Source of the DNA: Myxococcales bacterium
GTDB lineage: Bacteria; Myxococcota_A; Polyangia; Polyangiales; Polyangiaceae
Length of the DNA stretch: 64,000 nt
Assembly: GCA_016712525.1 (NCBI GenBank)
Contig: JADJQX010000006.1
Span: 806,001-870,000, forward strand
Direction: 5' to 3'
Shown: positions 41,698 to 51,446 of the stretch, one piece after another
How positions within the stretch are numbered: the stretch's first letter is position 1
Layout of the letters: each line of letters starts with the position of its first letter
Translations under genes and position numbers: made by a program
Notes under the pieces: model-generated
The model's database searches: none
What the model was told of the DNA's origin: nothing
Seen by the model: the letters and a program-made list of their open reading frames with translations, nothing else

Positions 41698-43054
41698 GGC
41701 CTCGTATACCGACGTTCGCGATCGCGCCAACCTTGGCTTCGTCGTCGAGGAGCCCAAGACGACGCCTGTCCTGGGATCGTTCGATCTCGTGGTGCTGGGC
41801 GGCGGCCCCTCCGGGGTGTCTGCGGCGTTGGCCGGGGCCGAACGTGGCCTGAAGGTCGCTCTGGTCGAGCGTTATGGCTTCCTCGGGGGCATGGCCACGG
41901 CCGCCTCGGTGAGCAACTTCTGTGGTCTGTATGCCAATGTCGGAGGCGACGTCCGCCAGGTCGTCCACGGCTTCGCGGATCGGGTCCTCGAAGGCCTGCG
42001 GCGTCGCGATGCGCTCGCCACCCCTCACTCGGTCCTCGGGAAGACGCTCGCGGTGGCGTACGACGCCGCCGTCTACCGTTGCCTCCTCGACGAGTTGCTG
42101 GTGAAGGCCAAGGTCGAGCTTCACCTGCACGCGCTGGCGGTCGGCTGCGCGGTGCGGGACGGGGGCTTGTCGGGCCTCTTCATCGAGACCAAGTCGGGGC
42201 GCGGGTTCCTCGCGGGGAAGACGTTCGTGGACGCCTCGGGCGACGCCGACCTCGCGACGTGGGCGGGGGTGCGCACCGAGAACGGCATCGACTCCGGCTA
42301 TCTCGCGTATCCCACACTGATGTTCCGCGTAGGCAACGTCGACGGTCCGCGCGCGAAGGCCGAAGGCAAGCCGAAAATTCGGGAGAAGATGGCGGCCTAT
42401 GCCGCGCGGACCGGCGTTCGGTTCCCTCGTGTCGCGGCGTACGTCAACCCGCAACCGCACGACTCGGAGTGGCGCGTCAACGCGACCCAAATCTCCTTCG
42501 ATGGTGGCCCACTCGATGCCACACGCCACGCCCATCTCCGCTACGCCGAGGTGGAAGGGCGCCGCCAGGTCCTCGAGCTCTTCGACTTCCTCCGCTCGGA
42601 TCTCCCGGGCTTCGAGAAGGCGTATCTTCTCGATATCGCACCGCAAATTGGTGTTCGTGAGACGCGCCGCATCGTCGGCGCGTACGTGCTCACCGGGGAG
42701 GACGTCCTGCGCTGTAGGCGCTTCACCGACAGCATCGGTGTGAACGGGTGGCCGGTCGAGCGGCACGTGCGCGGAGACGTCGACTGGCAGTGGCTCGACG
42801 AGGCCGGCTACCACCAGATTCCATTTCGAGCGATGGTTCCGGATGGGGTGACGAACCTCCTCGTCGCCGGCCGCTGTGCGTCGACGACGCAGGATGGTCA
42901 GGCCTCCCTCCGGGTCTCGGGTCCTTGTTACCAAATGGGGGAGGCCGCCGGGGTCGCGTCCGCCCTCTCCCTCGAGAGCGGGTGCCCTGTCGGCTCGGTC
43001 GACGTGGGGAGCCTTCAGTCTGCCCTTGTCGACCGAGGTGCCAATCTTGGATGA
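41696..43054 (+). CDS. FAD-dependent oxidoreductase (FAD_oxidored type)
   Basis: A 452-residue flavoprotein. N-terminal dinucleotide-binding motif VVLGGGPSGVSAALAGAERGLKVALVER and the C-terminal FAD-contact block NLLVAGRCASTTQDGQASLRVSGPC are typical of the FAD_oxidored group (often with a GidA-like fold). It lies inside the men gene group, 7 bases before menC, so it may act on a men intermediate or quinone; no known menaquinone step in the classical pathway needs it. Alternatives are a tRNA- or xenobiotic-acting oxidoreductase. A single internal start is available, ATG 41696. Confidence 0.8.
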   Translation: MASYTDVRDRANLGFVVEEPKTTPVLGSFDLVVLGGGPSGVSAALAGAERGLKVALVERYGFLGGMATAASVSNFCGLYANVGGDVRQVVHGFADRVLEGLRRRDALATPHSVLGKTLAVAYDAAVYRCLLDELLVKAKVELHLHALAVGCAVRDGGLSGLFIETKSGRGFLAGKTFVDASGDADLATWAGVRTENGIDSGYLAYPTLMFRVGNVDGPRAKAEGKPKIREKMAAYAARTGVRFPRVAAYVNPQPHDSEWRVNATQISFDGGPLDATRHAHLRYAEVEGRRQVLELFDFLRSDLPGFEKAYLLDIAPQIGVRETRRIVGAYVLTGEDVLRCRRFTDSIGVNGWPVERHVRGDVDWQWLDEAGYHQIPFRAMVPDGVTNLLVAGRCASTTQDGQASLRVSGPCYQMGEAAGVASALSLESGCPVGSVDVGSLQSALVDRGANLG

Positions 43055-43061
43055 TGGCACG

Positions 43062-44174
43062 ATGACCTTCAAAGTCGACGAGGTTCGCCTCTCCATCGTA
43101 CGCATGCGTCTCGTCGTTCCGTTTCGGGCGAGCACGCACGGCGCCGACGAGCTCCTCCACATCCTCGTGCGCCTCCGCTCCGGAGACGTCGTGGGGTGGG
43201 GCGAGGTCTCGACCACTAACGACCCCTACTACCTCGGCGAGACGACCGATCTGGCTTGGGGAATGCTGTCGGACTTCCTCGTCCCCAAGGTGCTCGGAAA
43301 GACGTTCTCGACCGTCGAGGAGTTTCGCCGGCTCTACTCCGTCGTGAAGGGGAACACGTTCGCGAAGGCCGGTCTCGAGGCTGCGGCGTGGGACGTCGTG
43401 ACTCAGGCCAAGGGCGTCTCGCTCGCCAGCGCGCTCGGCGGTACGCGGACGGAGATAACCTCCGGTGTGGCGCTCGGCATGGAAGAGGAGGCCCGCCTCT
43501 ACGAGCTCATCGACGACTACGTGGCGCAAGGGTACCGCCGCGTGAAGCTCAAGATCGCCCCTGGAAAGGACGTGAAGGTCATCGAGGGGGTGCGGAGGCG
43601 CTTCCCCGATCTGCCCATCATGGCCGACGCGAACTCGGCGTACACCCTGGCCGACGTCGACGCTCTGCGCGCTCTCGACGAGTTCGGTCTCACCATGATC
43701 GAGCAGCCCCTCGCATACGACGACTTCGTCGATCACGCGAAGCTCCAGAGCCTCATCGCGACCCCCGTCTGCCTCGACGAGAGCATTCGGTCCCTGAACG
43801 ACGCCAAGACCGCGCTCGCGCTCGGCTCCTGCAAGATCGTGAACATCAAGGTCGCTCGTGTCGGGGGGCTGCTCGAGGCCAAGGCCATCCACGACCTTTT
43901 CCACGCGGCCGACGTGCCCGTGTGGTGCGGGGGCATGCACGACTACGGGGTAGGGCGCGCTGCCAACATCGCGATCTCGTCTCTCCCTGGGTTCAGCATT
44001 CCGGGCGACATCTCGGGGTTCGACAAGTACTTCACCGAGGATCTCGTCGAGCCCGAGATTCGCGCGGACCGCGGCGCGATCGCCGTGCCCGATCGCCCGG
44101 GGATCGGCTACCGCCCCGTCGAGGAGCGCGTCGCCGCGAGGACCGTTCGTTCGCGCACGTTCACCCCGGAGTGA
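43062..44174 (+). CDS. menC: o-succinylbenzoate synthase (MenC), enolase superfamily
   Basis: A 370-residue muconate-lactonising subgroup enolase enzyme. Start ATG 43062, 7 bases after the oxidoreductase stop. Catalytic pattern: K162-x-K164 in RRVKLKIAPG, metal ligands D189 (MADANSA), E214 (MIEQPL) and D239 (CLDES), and the second catalytic K263 in VNIKVARVGG. MenC dehydrates SHCHC to o-succinylbenzoate; some relatives (NSAR family) also racemise N-acylamino acids. The men context favours MenC. It converges with menD, overlapping by 14 bases. Confidence 0.92.
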   Translation: MTFKVDEVRLSIVRMRLVVPFRASTHGADELLHILVRLRSGDVVGWGEVSTTNDPYYLGETTDLAWGMLSDFLVPKVLGKTFSTVEEFRRLYSVVKGNTFAKAGLEAAAWDVVTQAKGVSLASALGGTRTEITSGVALGMEEEARLYELIDDYVAQGYRRVKLKIAPGKDVKVIEGVRRRFPDLPIMADANSAYTLADVDALRALDEFGLTMIEQPLAYDDFVDHAKLQSLIATPVCLDESIRSLNDAKTALALGSCKIVNIKVARVGGLLEAKAIHDLFHAADVPVWCGGMHDYGVGRAANIAISSLPGFSIPGDISGFDKYFTEDLVEPEIRADRGAIAVPDRPGIGYRPVEERVAARTVRSRTFTPE

Positions 44175-45912
44175 GCTTCGCCGCGTCGATAGCCTGCCAA
44201 AGGCGGCGACTCTGGGCGATCGCGCCGCTCGGCTCGAGCACGACCTCGACGAGCTCGAGGCCGGAAGGTGGGGCGGAGAGGGCGTCGCGGAGTGCGTCGC
44301 GGCTCGTGACTCGGACGTGCCTCGCTCCGGCGGACGCCGCGACCCCGGAGAAATCGGTGGAGTGAGGGGTGAGCGTGAGGTCGAGCACGTCGCGCTCGAG
44401 GCCCTTCACCCCGACGATCGGGAGCTGCTCGAAGATCCGGCCGCCGCCGTTGTTCAGCAAGACGATCCGAAGGTCCGCGACGAGCGAGCGTGCCTGCACG
44501 AAGGTCCCGACGTCGTGCAGGAGGGTCACGTCGCCGCAGAGCAGGGTCGTTCGGCCGCCGAGCGACTTCGACACACCGGCTGCGAGGGCGACGTTCCCGT
44601 CGATGCCGCTCGCTCCCCGCTGCGACACGACCCGGAGCGCGGGGCCTCCCACGTCGGTGTACGTGTCGAGGGCGCGAACCGCCAAGCTGTTGCCGACGAC
44701 GAGCGTGTCGTTCGCGCCCATGCTCTCGACGAGCACGCGCACGGCTGCCCCTTCGGCGAAGGGCTCTCTCTCGACCTCGGACCTCATCACGCGGGAGACC
44801 TGCGCGTCGATCGCACCGAAGGAGGACGGGCGCGGCTCTCCGAGGCCCTCGCCGAGGAGGCGACAGGTCTCGCCGATGTCCCCGAAGAGGACGTCGTTGG
44901 CGAGGCCCGAAGGATCGCAGAAGTCGTCCTCCGACAGGACAACGAGCGAAGGCGTGACTCCCAGGGTCTCGAGCTTCGGGAGGACTTCGAAGGTAGGAGG
45001 GAGTCCTACTTGGATGACGAGGTCGGGGAGCTCGGCCCGAGAGAGCGCCCGGAGGACCAAGTCGAGGTGTGCGACGCGGATCGCGCCGGACGGCAGCTCG
45101 CCGTAGCGGAGCTGGCTCGTCGCCTCGGTATAGACGGGGAAGCTCGTTGCCCGAGAGAGACCGAAGATGGCGTCGCGCTCGAGGGCTCGCGCCGGGAGGC
45201 TCGGACCGCACACGATGATTCCGCGCTCGGCGCCCCGGATTCGCTGTCGAGCGCGCGCGACGGCGGCTTCGTTCGGCGTTCTCCTCGAGCGCCCGGGGAC
45301 AGGGATGGGCCGAGCGAGGATCGCGTCGACCTCGGCGACGAGCGCGAGCTCCTCGGTGCCCTCGGGGCCCTTCGGCTCGAGCGGTTTTCGCGCGCGGAAG
45401 TTCAGGTGCACGGGGCCGGGTCGGGGATCGTGCGCCGTCATTACGGCCTGCATGGCCAACCGTCGCGCCCCGAGGAGCCACGAGCGCGTGCCGTCGGGAG
45501 CGGGGAGGTCGTAGGACGCGCGCGTGTACTCTCCGAAGACCTTGACCTGATCGATGGTCTGCGGAGCGTGCCCACTCTGGAGCTCGTGCGGTCGGTCCGC
45601 CGACAGCACCAGCATGGGCACCCCCGTGAGGCAGGCCTCGACCATGGCGGGGAGGTAGTGCACGAGCGCCGTCCCCGAAGTGCAAACGAGCACGCTGGCC
45701 CTCCCCGTCACGCGCGCCTGGCCCAGCGCGAAGAACGCCGCGCTCCGCTCGTCGATGACGCTATGGCAACGGAGGCGAGGCTCGCGCACGGCCGCGACCA
45801 CGAGCGGCGTCGACCGCGAGCCGGGGCTCACGACCACGTCCTCCACCCCCGCGTCTGCGAGCGTCGCGAGGAGGAGGCGCGAGGCCTCGGTGAGAGCATT
45901 CTTGGCGATCAT
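44161..45912 (-). CDS. menD: SEPHCHC synthase (MenD), ThDP-dependent
   Basis: A 583-residue thiamine-diphosphate enzyme, start ATG 45912 with GAGGG four bases upstream. VVVSPGSRSTPLVVA at the N-terminus and CTSGTALVHYLPAMVEA form the PYR domain; the ThDP loop GDVTLLHDVG..IVLLNNGGG is in the PP domain. It adds a succinic-semialdehyde unit from 2-oxoglutarate to isochorismate. Full length and intact motifs. It is followed on the same strand by menB upstream (45966-46880): the operon order is menB then menD. Its 3' end overlaps convergent menC by 14 bases. Confidence 0.94.
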   Translation of the reverse strand: MIAKNALTEASRLLLATLADAGVEDVVVSPGSRSTPLVVAAVREPRLRCHSVIDERSAAFFALGQARVTGRASVLVCTSGTALVHYLPAMVEACLTGVPMLVLSADRPHELQSGHAPQTIDQVKVFGEYTRASYDLPAPDGTRSWLLGARRLAMQAVMTAHDPRPGPVHLNFRARKPLEPKGPEGTEELALVAEVDAILARPIPVPGRSRRTPNEAAVARARQRIRGAERGIIVCGPSLPARALERDAIFGLSRATSFPVYTEATSQLRYGELPSGAIRVAHLDLVLRALSRAELPDLVIQVGLPPTFEVLPKLETLGVTPSLVVLSEDDFCDPSGLANDVLFGDIGETCRLLGEGLGEPRPSSFGAIDAQVSRVMRSEVEREPFAEGAAVRVLVESMGANDTLVVGNSLAVRALDTYTDVGGPALRVVSQRGASGIDGNVALAAGVSKSLGGRTTLLCGDVTLLHDVGTFVQARSLVADLRIVLLNNGGGRIFEQLPIVGVKGLERDVLDLTLTPHSTDFSGVAASAGARHVRVTSRDALRDALSAPPSGLELVEVVLEPSGAIAQSRRLWQAIDAAKLTPG

Positions 45913-45965
45913 GGACCCTCGTGCGGACAGGGAGCGAGCTTCGCGCGGACTCGTGCGTTCTTCGG

Positions 45966-46880
<915 letters not shown>

Positions 46881-46995
46881 GGCGCGCTCTTTCGTGGTTG
46901 GGCGCGCAGCGGTGCGCGCGCGTCGTCGCGTGGCGTCGTTCGAGGGGACGTCGTCAGGGGCCTAGGTGTAAGCGTTCGGCGTAAACGGGTGAGGC

Positions 46996-48129
46996 TCAGG
47001 CGGAGGCGGAGGCGCTCGAGGGGGCGCCGACCTGCGCTCTTGGCCCCTCGTTTACGCCGATGAGCACGACGGTCGTATTGTCTTTTCCGCCCGCGGCGTT
47101 GGCGCGAGTGATGAGCTCGCTGATGGTTCGATCGAGGTCTTTGGCGTTCTCGGTGACGATGCCCTCGATGACCGTGTCGTCGACCATCTTCGTGAGGCCG
47201 TCCGAGCAAAGCAAGTAGATGTCCCCGGGGAGAGGCTTATCGACCAAGATGTCGACCTTGACCTGAGGGGCGATGCCGACCGCGCGGCGAATATGGGCGG
47301 CCATCGGGCCCTCCACTCCACGCGCGGCGAGGGTATGGTCCACGGTGAGCAGTCGGAGGTTTCCCCTCCGCCACCTGTAGCACCGGCTGTCTCCGACGTG
47401 GGCGATGAAGACCCGCTGCTTTCGCTCGGAGAAACGGGCCCCGATCACCGTCGTCCCCATGCCGTGGAGCTCCGAGTTACGGTTCGCCTCCCCGAAGACC
47501 ACGGCGTTCGCGGATTCGATGGCCGAGGAGAGCTCGAGGGCTTTCTTGGGCACGTCCCGGCGCGCCACGTCGAAGTGGAAGTCAGCGCGATCGAACGACT
47601 TTTGGATGGTCTCGACGGCGAGCTTGCTCGCGATGTCGCCCCCTCCGTAGCCGCCCATCCCGTCGGCGACGACGAAGAGCGAGTGTTGGCGGCTTATGAG
47701 GAGGCTATCCTCGTTTTTTCGGCGCTTGAGACCACAGTCGGTTTGGCCGGAGGCCGACACCAAAATCAAATCGACAGGACCGGTCGGCTCGTCGGCGTCG
47801 GCGTTCTCTTCGTATACGACGACGGCTCGTGACTCGCTCGCCACCTTCTCCTCTTCGCCGTCGGCGGACGAGAGCGTCGGGAGAGGTCGCTTGGGGGTCG
47901 CTCCGACCTTGGTGACGTCCTCGTCGTCTTCTTCGACCGTGGAGGGGACGTCCGGCGCTTTGGGGACCGCTTTCTTCGGGGCGGCCTCGGCCTTGGCCGA
48001 CTTGGCGCGCGCCGCCTCGGCTTTCATGGCCTCGTTCTCTCGCCGCGTCTTGGACACCTCTCGCGCCATGAGCACGACGGCGACGAGCAGCACGATCCCG
48101 GCGATGACGATGATGGGCGTGATGGGCAC
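46996..48129 (-). CDS. membrane-anchored PP2C-type Ser/Thr phosphatase
   Basis: A 377-residue protein from a GTG start. An N-terminal helix (PITPIIVIAGIVLLVAVVLM) anchors it, followed by a charged coiled-coil (REVSKTRRENEAMKAEAARA) and Pro/Glu/Asp-rich linker. The PPM domain (~residues 130-365) has KRRKNEDS, VVADGMGGYGGGDIAS, HVGDSRCYRWR, LLCSDGLTKMVDD and AGGKDNTTVVLIGV, i.e. all metal-binding aspartates. It lies 9 bases after the small PEGA-like gene and completes a kinase-PEGA-phosphatase operon, so it probably reverses phosphorylation by the 50696 kinase. Facing: phosphatase domain cytoplasmic. Confidence 0.93.
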   Translation of the reverse strand: MPITPIIVIAGIVLLVAVVLMAREVSKTRRENEAMKAEAARAKSAKAEAAPKKAVPKAPDVPSTVEEDDEDVTKVGATPKRPLPTLSSADGEEEKVASESRAVVVYEENADADEPTGPVDLILVSASGQTDCGLKRRKNEDSLLISRQHSLFVVADGMGGYGGGDIASKLAVETIQKSFDRADFHFDVARRDVPKKALELSSAIESANAVVFGEANRNSELHGMGTTVIGARFSERKQRVFIAHVGDSRCYRWRRGNLRLLTVDHTLAARGVEGPMAAHIRRAVGIAPQVKVDILVDKPLPGDIYLLCSDGLTKMVDDTVIEGIVTENAKDLDRTISELITRANAAGGKDNTTVVLIGVNEGPRAQVGAPSSASASA

Positions 48130-48138
48130 GTGGTTCTC

Positions 48139-48825
48139 TTAGCGTTGCCAGGGGTCTGTGGTGTCGAGCGGGGGCTTCTTGCGTGACGACGGCTCGCCGC
48201 TCGGGGCGACGACCGTGGCCAGCGACGGTGCGCCGTGAGGCCGTGCGGGCGTTGCGCCCTTGTGAGCGGAGGGCGAGGGGACCTTTGGTTCGGCGTCGAG
48301 CGCGATGTCGACGGCGAGCGAGGGGCTGTCGAAAGCGACCGAGATCTCCTTCGGCGTGTGCCCAGGGGCCTCGGCGCGGACCGTGTGTTGACGCCCGTCG
48401 CGCGGATATGGCGCGCGGGCCGGGTTGTCGGCGAGTGGCGCGTCGTCGACATAGAGGACAGCGTCCGCCGGCGTGGCACGAACGAACAGCGCGGTCACGT
48501 CGATCGGGAGGGCGCTCGGCGAGACAGAGGCTGCGGGAGCCGTGGTGGCCGCCGCGGGTCGGCTCGAGGGCGAGGTCATTTTGCCAATCAAGAATCCCGA
48601 GACGACCACGGTGACGGCGACGACGAACCCGAGGATCGCGCTCCCCCAGGTCGGCCTAGCCGCCCTTGCCCCCGCCGTATCGGCGCGTTTCGGCCCCGCG
48701 GCGGACGAAGCGGCTCGCCCCCCGGGAGAGGGTCGGGTGACCGCCAAGGGCCGTGGCGCGAGCTTCGGCGAAGGCAACGTCGTGCCTCGCTTCGAGCGCA
48801 GCGTTGGCGTCCACGGACGGCTCAT
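48139..48825 (-). CDS. single-helix membrane protein with PEGA-like domain
   Basis: A 228-residue protein between the kinase and the phosphatase. A basic, Pro/Arg-rich cytoplasmic region (1-58) leads to one helix (about 60-82: WGSAILGFVVAVTVVVSGFLIG), then an extracytoplasmic PEGA-like strand domain (FVRATPADAVLYVDDAPLADNPARAPYPRDGRQHTVRAEAPGH..SVAFDSPSLAVDIAL). It ends in LDTTDPWQR, echoing the C-terminal LDTGDPWAPP of the kinase next door. The kinase stop and its ATG overlap (ATGA). It may be the kinase's partner or a truncated duplicate of its outer part; function unknown. Confidence 0.7.
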   Translation of the reverse strand: MSRPWTPTLRSKRGTTLPSPKLAPRPLAVTRPSPGGRAASSAAGPKRADTAGARAARPTWGSAILGFVVAVTVVVSGFLIGKMTSPSSRPAAATTAPAASVSPSALPIDVTALFVRATPADAVLYVDDAPLADNPARAPYPRDGRQHTVRAEAPGHTPKEISVAFDSPSLAVDIALDAEPKVPSPSAHKGATPARPHGAPSLATVVAPSGEPSSRKKPPLDTTDPWQR

Positions 48826-50696
48826 TTCTTCGGAGGAGCCCAGGGATCACCGGTGTCGAGGCCCGGCTTTTTGGTCGGGGTGGTTGCCGGCGTGGTGGCC
48901 GGTGTAGGCGGAGGCGGAGGCGCGGCCGTCGCGACTTGAGCCCCCGAAGCGGCGGGCGCGGTCGCGTGCGGTGGGTACCAGACGGGGGCGGGCTTCTTTC
49001 CGGGGGCCTCTCGCTCGAGGCTCACGTCGAGGCTCAGCTTTCCGCTGTCGAGCACGACCCACTCGTTGTGCGGGTTGTACCCTGCGGCCTCGACGCGCAG
49101 CCTGTGCTTCGCGCCGTCTCTCTTGAAGGTCCCCGACGCCGGGCTGCTCCCGAGGAGCGCGTCGTCGAAGTATACCTTCGCCTCGGCCGGCTTCACGGTG
49201 ATGGTGATCGCGCTCATGGCGTCCCCCGCGGGGGCTGCCGAAGGTGGCGGTGCGGCGGTCGGTGGTGGCTCCGTCGAAACCGTGGGACCGGCCTTTCGGT
49301 TTCCCAAGATCGCCGCGGCCGCGATCGCGACGACGGCCGCCGCGGCGATCGCCCCGTAAAGCGCCATTTTGCTCTTCGGCGCTGCGGGGGGAGCCACGGA
49401 TGAGACGCTCTGCGGAGCGGCGATGGAGTCCGTCCCGGTCGGGATGTTGATCTCGAACGACGCCGACGCGTTCGTCGGTGTGCCGCCGCCGATCGCGAGC
49501 TGCGGGAGCGACGTGGCGCGCTTGGACGACGCGCCCTTTCCCTCTTTTCCGAGCTGGGCCTCGATGATGCCTCGAATTCGGGTCCGATCCTCGGAGAAGA
49601 GGTCGCTCACGTACTTCCCGAGCTCACGCGTCGAAGCGCGCAGGGACGGGTGGGCCGCGACGTAGTCCTCGATTGCTGTCTGAAATTCGACGCACGTGGC
49701 GTATCGGCCGTCGGGCGTGGCCGCGAGGGCCTTCATGCAGATCGCCTCGAGCGCAGGGTCGACGTCGGGTTTGACGCTGCTCACCGTGGGGATCTGGCCC
49801 GTCGCGAGGCGCTGGAAGATCTCCGCGTCGGAGAGGCCCCTCCACATCTTTTTGTTGGTGATGGCCTGCCACATCATGACGCCCACCGCGAAGATATCGG
49901 CGCGCCGGTCGACCGACTTTCCCCCGAACTGCTCGGCGGGCATGTAGGCGCATTTGCCCTTCATCACGCCGGTGCGGGTGTCTCCCGACGAGTCGGCCGC
50001 TTTGGCGATACCGAAGTCGAGCACCTTCACCGCGCCGTCGTACGTCACCATGATGTTGTGCGGGGACACGTCACGGTGCACGACGTTGAGCGGGCTCCCG
50101 TCGAAGTCCTTCAGCTCGTGCGCGAAATCGAGCCCCTGGAGGCAGTGCATGAGCACGAGCAGGTGGAACTTGAGCGGAAACGCCTCCTCGATGCCGATGC
50201 CCGATGGATCCGAAGGAGGCGGACCGTCGCCGCCTTTCAGGACTTGGGAGTTCTTCAGGACGCGGCGCAGGACCGACTCGAGGGACTGCCCGTCGAGGTA
50301 CTCCATGCTGATGTAGTGGTACTCGCCGTCGAATCCGACCTCGTTCGTGTGGACCACGTTCGGGTGGTCGATCCGGGCCGAGAGCCGTGCCTCTTCCATG
50401 AACATGCGGAGGAATTCGGGCTCCTCCGCGAGCGCGGGCCGGAGGCGCTTCACGACGATGAGCTTGTTGAAGCCCGCAGGCCCTTGGACCGCGGCGAGGT
50501 ACGCCGTCGCCATGCCTCCGCGCCCGAGCTCGGCGAGCATGGTGTGGCGCGGACCGGCCGGAGCGGCGGACGGGAGTTGGCGCGACGGGGGAAAGGCGGG
50601 GTCGTTCACGTTGGAGTCTCCGTCGGGGCGAGAAAGACCCAGCACACAGGGGCCGGGTTCGTTCGCGGGGCCGCTTTGGGCATCCACGGTCGCCAT
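48822..50696 (-). CDS. Ser/Thr protein kinase with transmembrane helix and PEGA-like domain (second)
   Basis: A 624-residue kinase, start ATG 50696 (an upstream ATG at 50729 adds 11 residues). Glycine loop GRGGMATAYLA (58-68), lysine K83 in IVVKRL, catalytic HRDVSPHN (207-214), DFG 227-229. The usual MSPE motif reads YMPAEQ, and there is a 23-residue insert (about 150-172) before the alphaE helix. A linker leads to a helix at 444-466 and a PEGA-like domain (497-562), then a Pro-rich tail ending LDTGDPWAPPKK. It begins a three-gene operon with the PEGA-like protein and PP2C phosphatase, a self-contained phospho-relay. Confidence 0.92.
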   Translation of the reverse strand: MATVDAQSGPANEPGPCVLGLSRPDGDSNVNDPAFPPSRQLPSAAPAGPRHTMLAELGRGGMATAYLAAVQGPAGFNKLIVVKRLRPALAEEPEFLRMFMEEARLSARIDHPNVVHTNEVGFDGEYHYISMEYLDGQSLESVLRRVLKNSQVLKGGDGPPPSDPSGIGIEEAFPLKFHLLVLMHCLQGLDFAHELKDFDGSPLNVVHRDVSPHNIMVTYDGAVKVLDFGIAKAADSSGDTRTGVMKGKCAYMPAEQFGGKSVDRRADIFAVGVMMWQAITNKKMWRGLSDAEIFQRLATGQIPTVSSVKPDVDPALEAICMKALAATPDGRYATCVEFQTAIEDYVAAHPSLRASTRELGKYVSDLFSEDRTRIRGIIEAQLGKEGKGASSKRATSLPQLAIGGGTPTNASASFEINIPTGTDSIAAPQSVSSVAPPAAPKSKMALYGAIAAAAVVAIAAAAILGNRKAGPTVSTEPPPTAAPPPSAAPAGDAMSAITITVKPAEAKVYFDDALLGSSPASGTFKRDGAKHRLRVEAAGYNPHNEWVVLDSGKLSLDVSLEREAPGKKPAPVWYPPHATAPAASGAQVATAAPPPPPTPATTPATTPTKKPGLDTGDPWAPPKK

Positions 50697-50846
50697 TTCA
50701 AGATATCTCGGCGTCGAAGGCGCGTGCAAGCCGTCGCACGTGCGAGCGAGCCAATTTTGGCGCGCTCCTTCTCGCGCACATCGGCGTGCATGTGGGGTGC
50801 ATTCGCCGCGGGCGCCTCCGAGGGACGTGATCGAGACGGAGCGAGG

Positions 50847-50876
50847 TTGACCCGCTTCGTCTCCGCACGGTACGGT
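50847..50876 (+). promoter_or_regulatory. sigma-70-type promoter before a GTG start
   Basis: TTGACC, an 18-base spacer and TACGGT (50871-50876) lie six bases before the GTG at 50883, the same offset as at 20888. A partial ribosome site (GGTGA at 50874) overlaps, so a leaderless reading is less certain here. Hexamer-match evidence only. Confidence 0.35.
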
Positions 50877-50882
50877 GAAGAC

Positions 50883-51389
50883 GTGTCCAGCGACACGCCG
50901 ACGGATAGGCCGGTTCCCTCGCTCGAAGGCGAAAACGCTGGCGATCGTGCGGGCGCGGCCACCATGGTCCAGGCTCCGACCGGTGGGACGCTCGCGAGCC
51001 TCAAGAGCGATCCTCCACAGGACGGCTCAACCTTGGCTCTCGGCGCCGACGACATCTTTACGGAGTCGCGGGCGCACACGGAGGTCGTCCCTCGCGACCT
51101 GCTCCCGCCCATGGGCCCTGCTCGGGACCACGATCGTGCCGAGACGGCCATTCTCGTCACGACGGGCCCCACGCGCCCCTCCCTCGAGGGTCCTGCGCTC
51201 GACGCCCCGGTCGTCCCTTCCTCGCAGGGTGGGTTCCTGCCTCCCTCCGAAGCCCCGCCGCGCCCGGAGGCCACGACCGACGTCGAAGCTCCCTCCGTGC
51301 TCGCGGGAAACCTACCGTTCCTCGTGGTGGCGTTGGTGCTCTTCGCCATCGCCGCGGCCATCGTCGTGAGCGCGCTCGGCCGGGGGTGA
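50883..51389 (+). CDS. tail-anchored membrane protein, Thr/Pro-rich
   Basis: A 168-residue protein; GTG 50883 is the likeliest start (VSSDTPTDRPVPSLEG). The body is acidic and Thr/Ser/Pro-rich (TGGTLASLKSDPPQDGSTLALGADDIFTESRAHTEVVPRDLL), without recognisable domain. A single helix at the very end (about 145-165: NLPFLVVALVLFAIAAAIVVSALGRG) would anchor it with the N-terminal part in the cytoplasm. Thr/Ser richness and placement divergent from a kinase operon suggest it could be a phospho-substrate; this is inference. Confidence 0.6.
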   Translation: MSSDTPTDRPVPSLEGENAGDRAGAATMVQAPTGGTLASLKSDPPQDGSTLALGADDIFTESRAHTEVVPRDLLPPMGPARDHDRAETAILVTTGPTRPSLEGPALDAPVVPSSQGGFLPPSEAPPRPEATTDVEAPSVLAGNLPFLVVALVLFAIAAAIVVSALGRG

Positions 51390-51446
51390 GCTCTGGCGGC
51401 GCGTGTCGTCGAGCCTGCCCGGCGCGTGTACGCTGCGCTCGTATCC

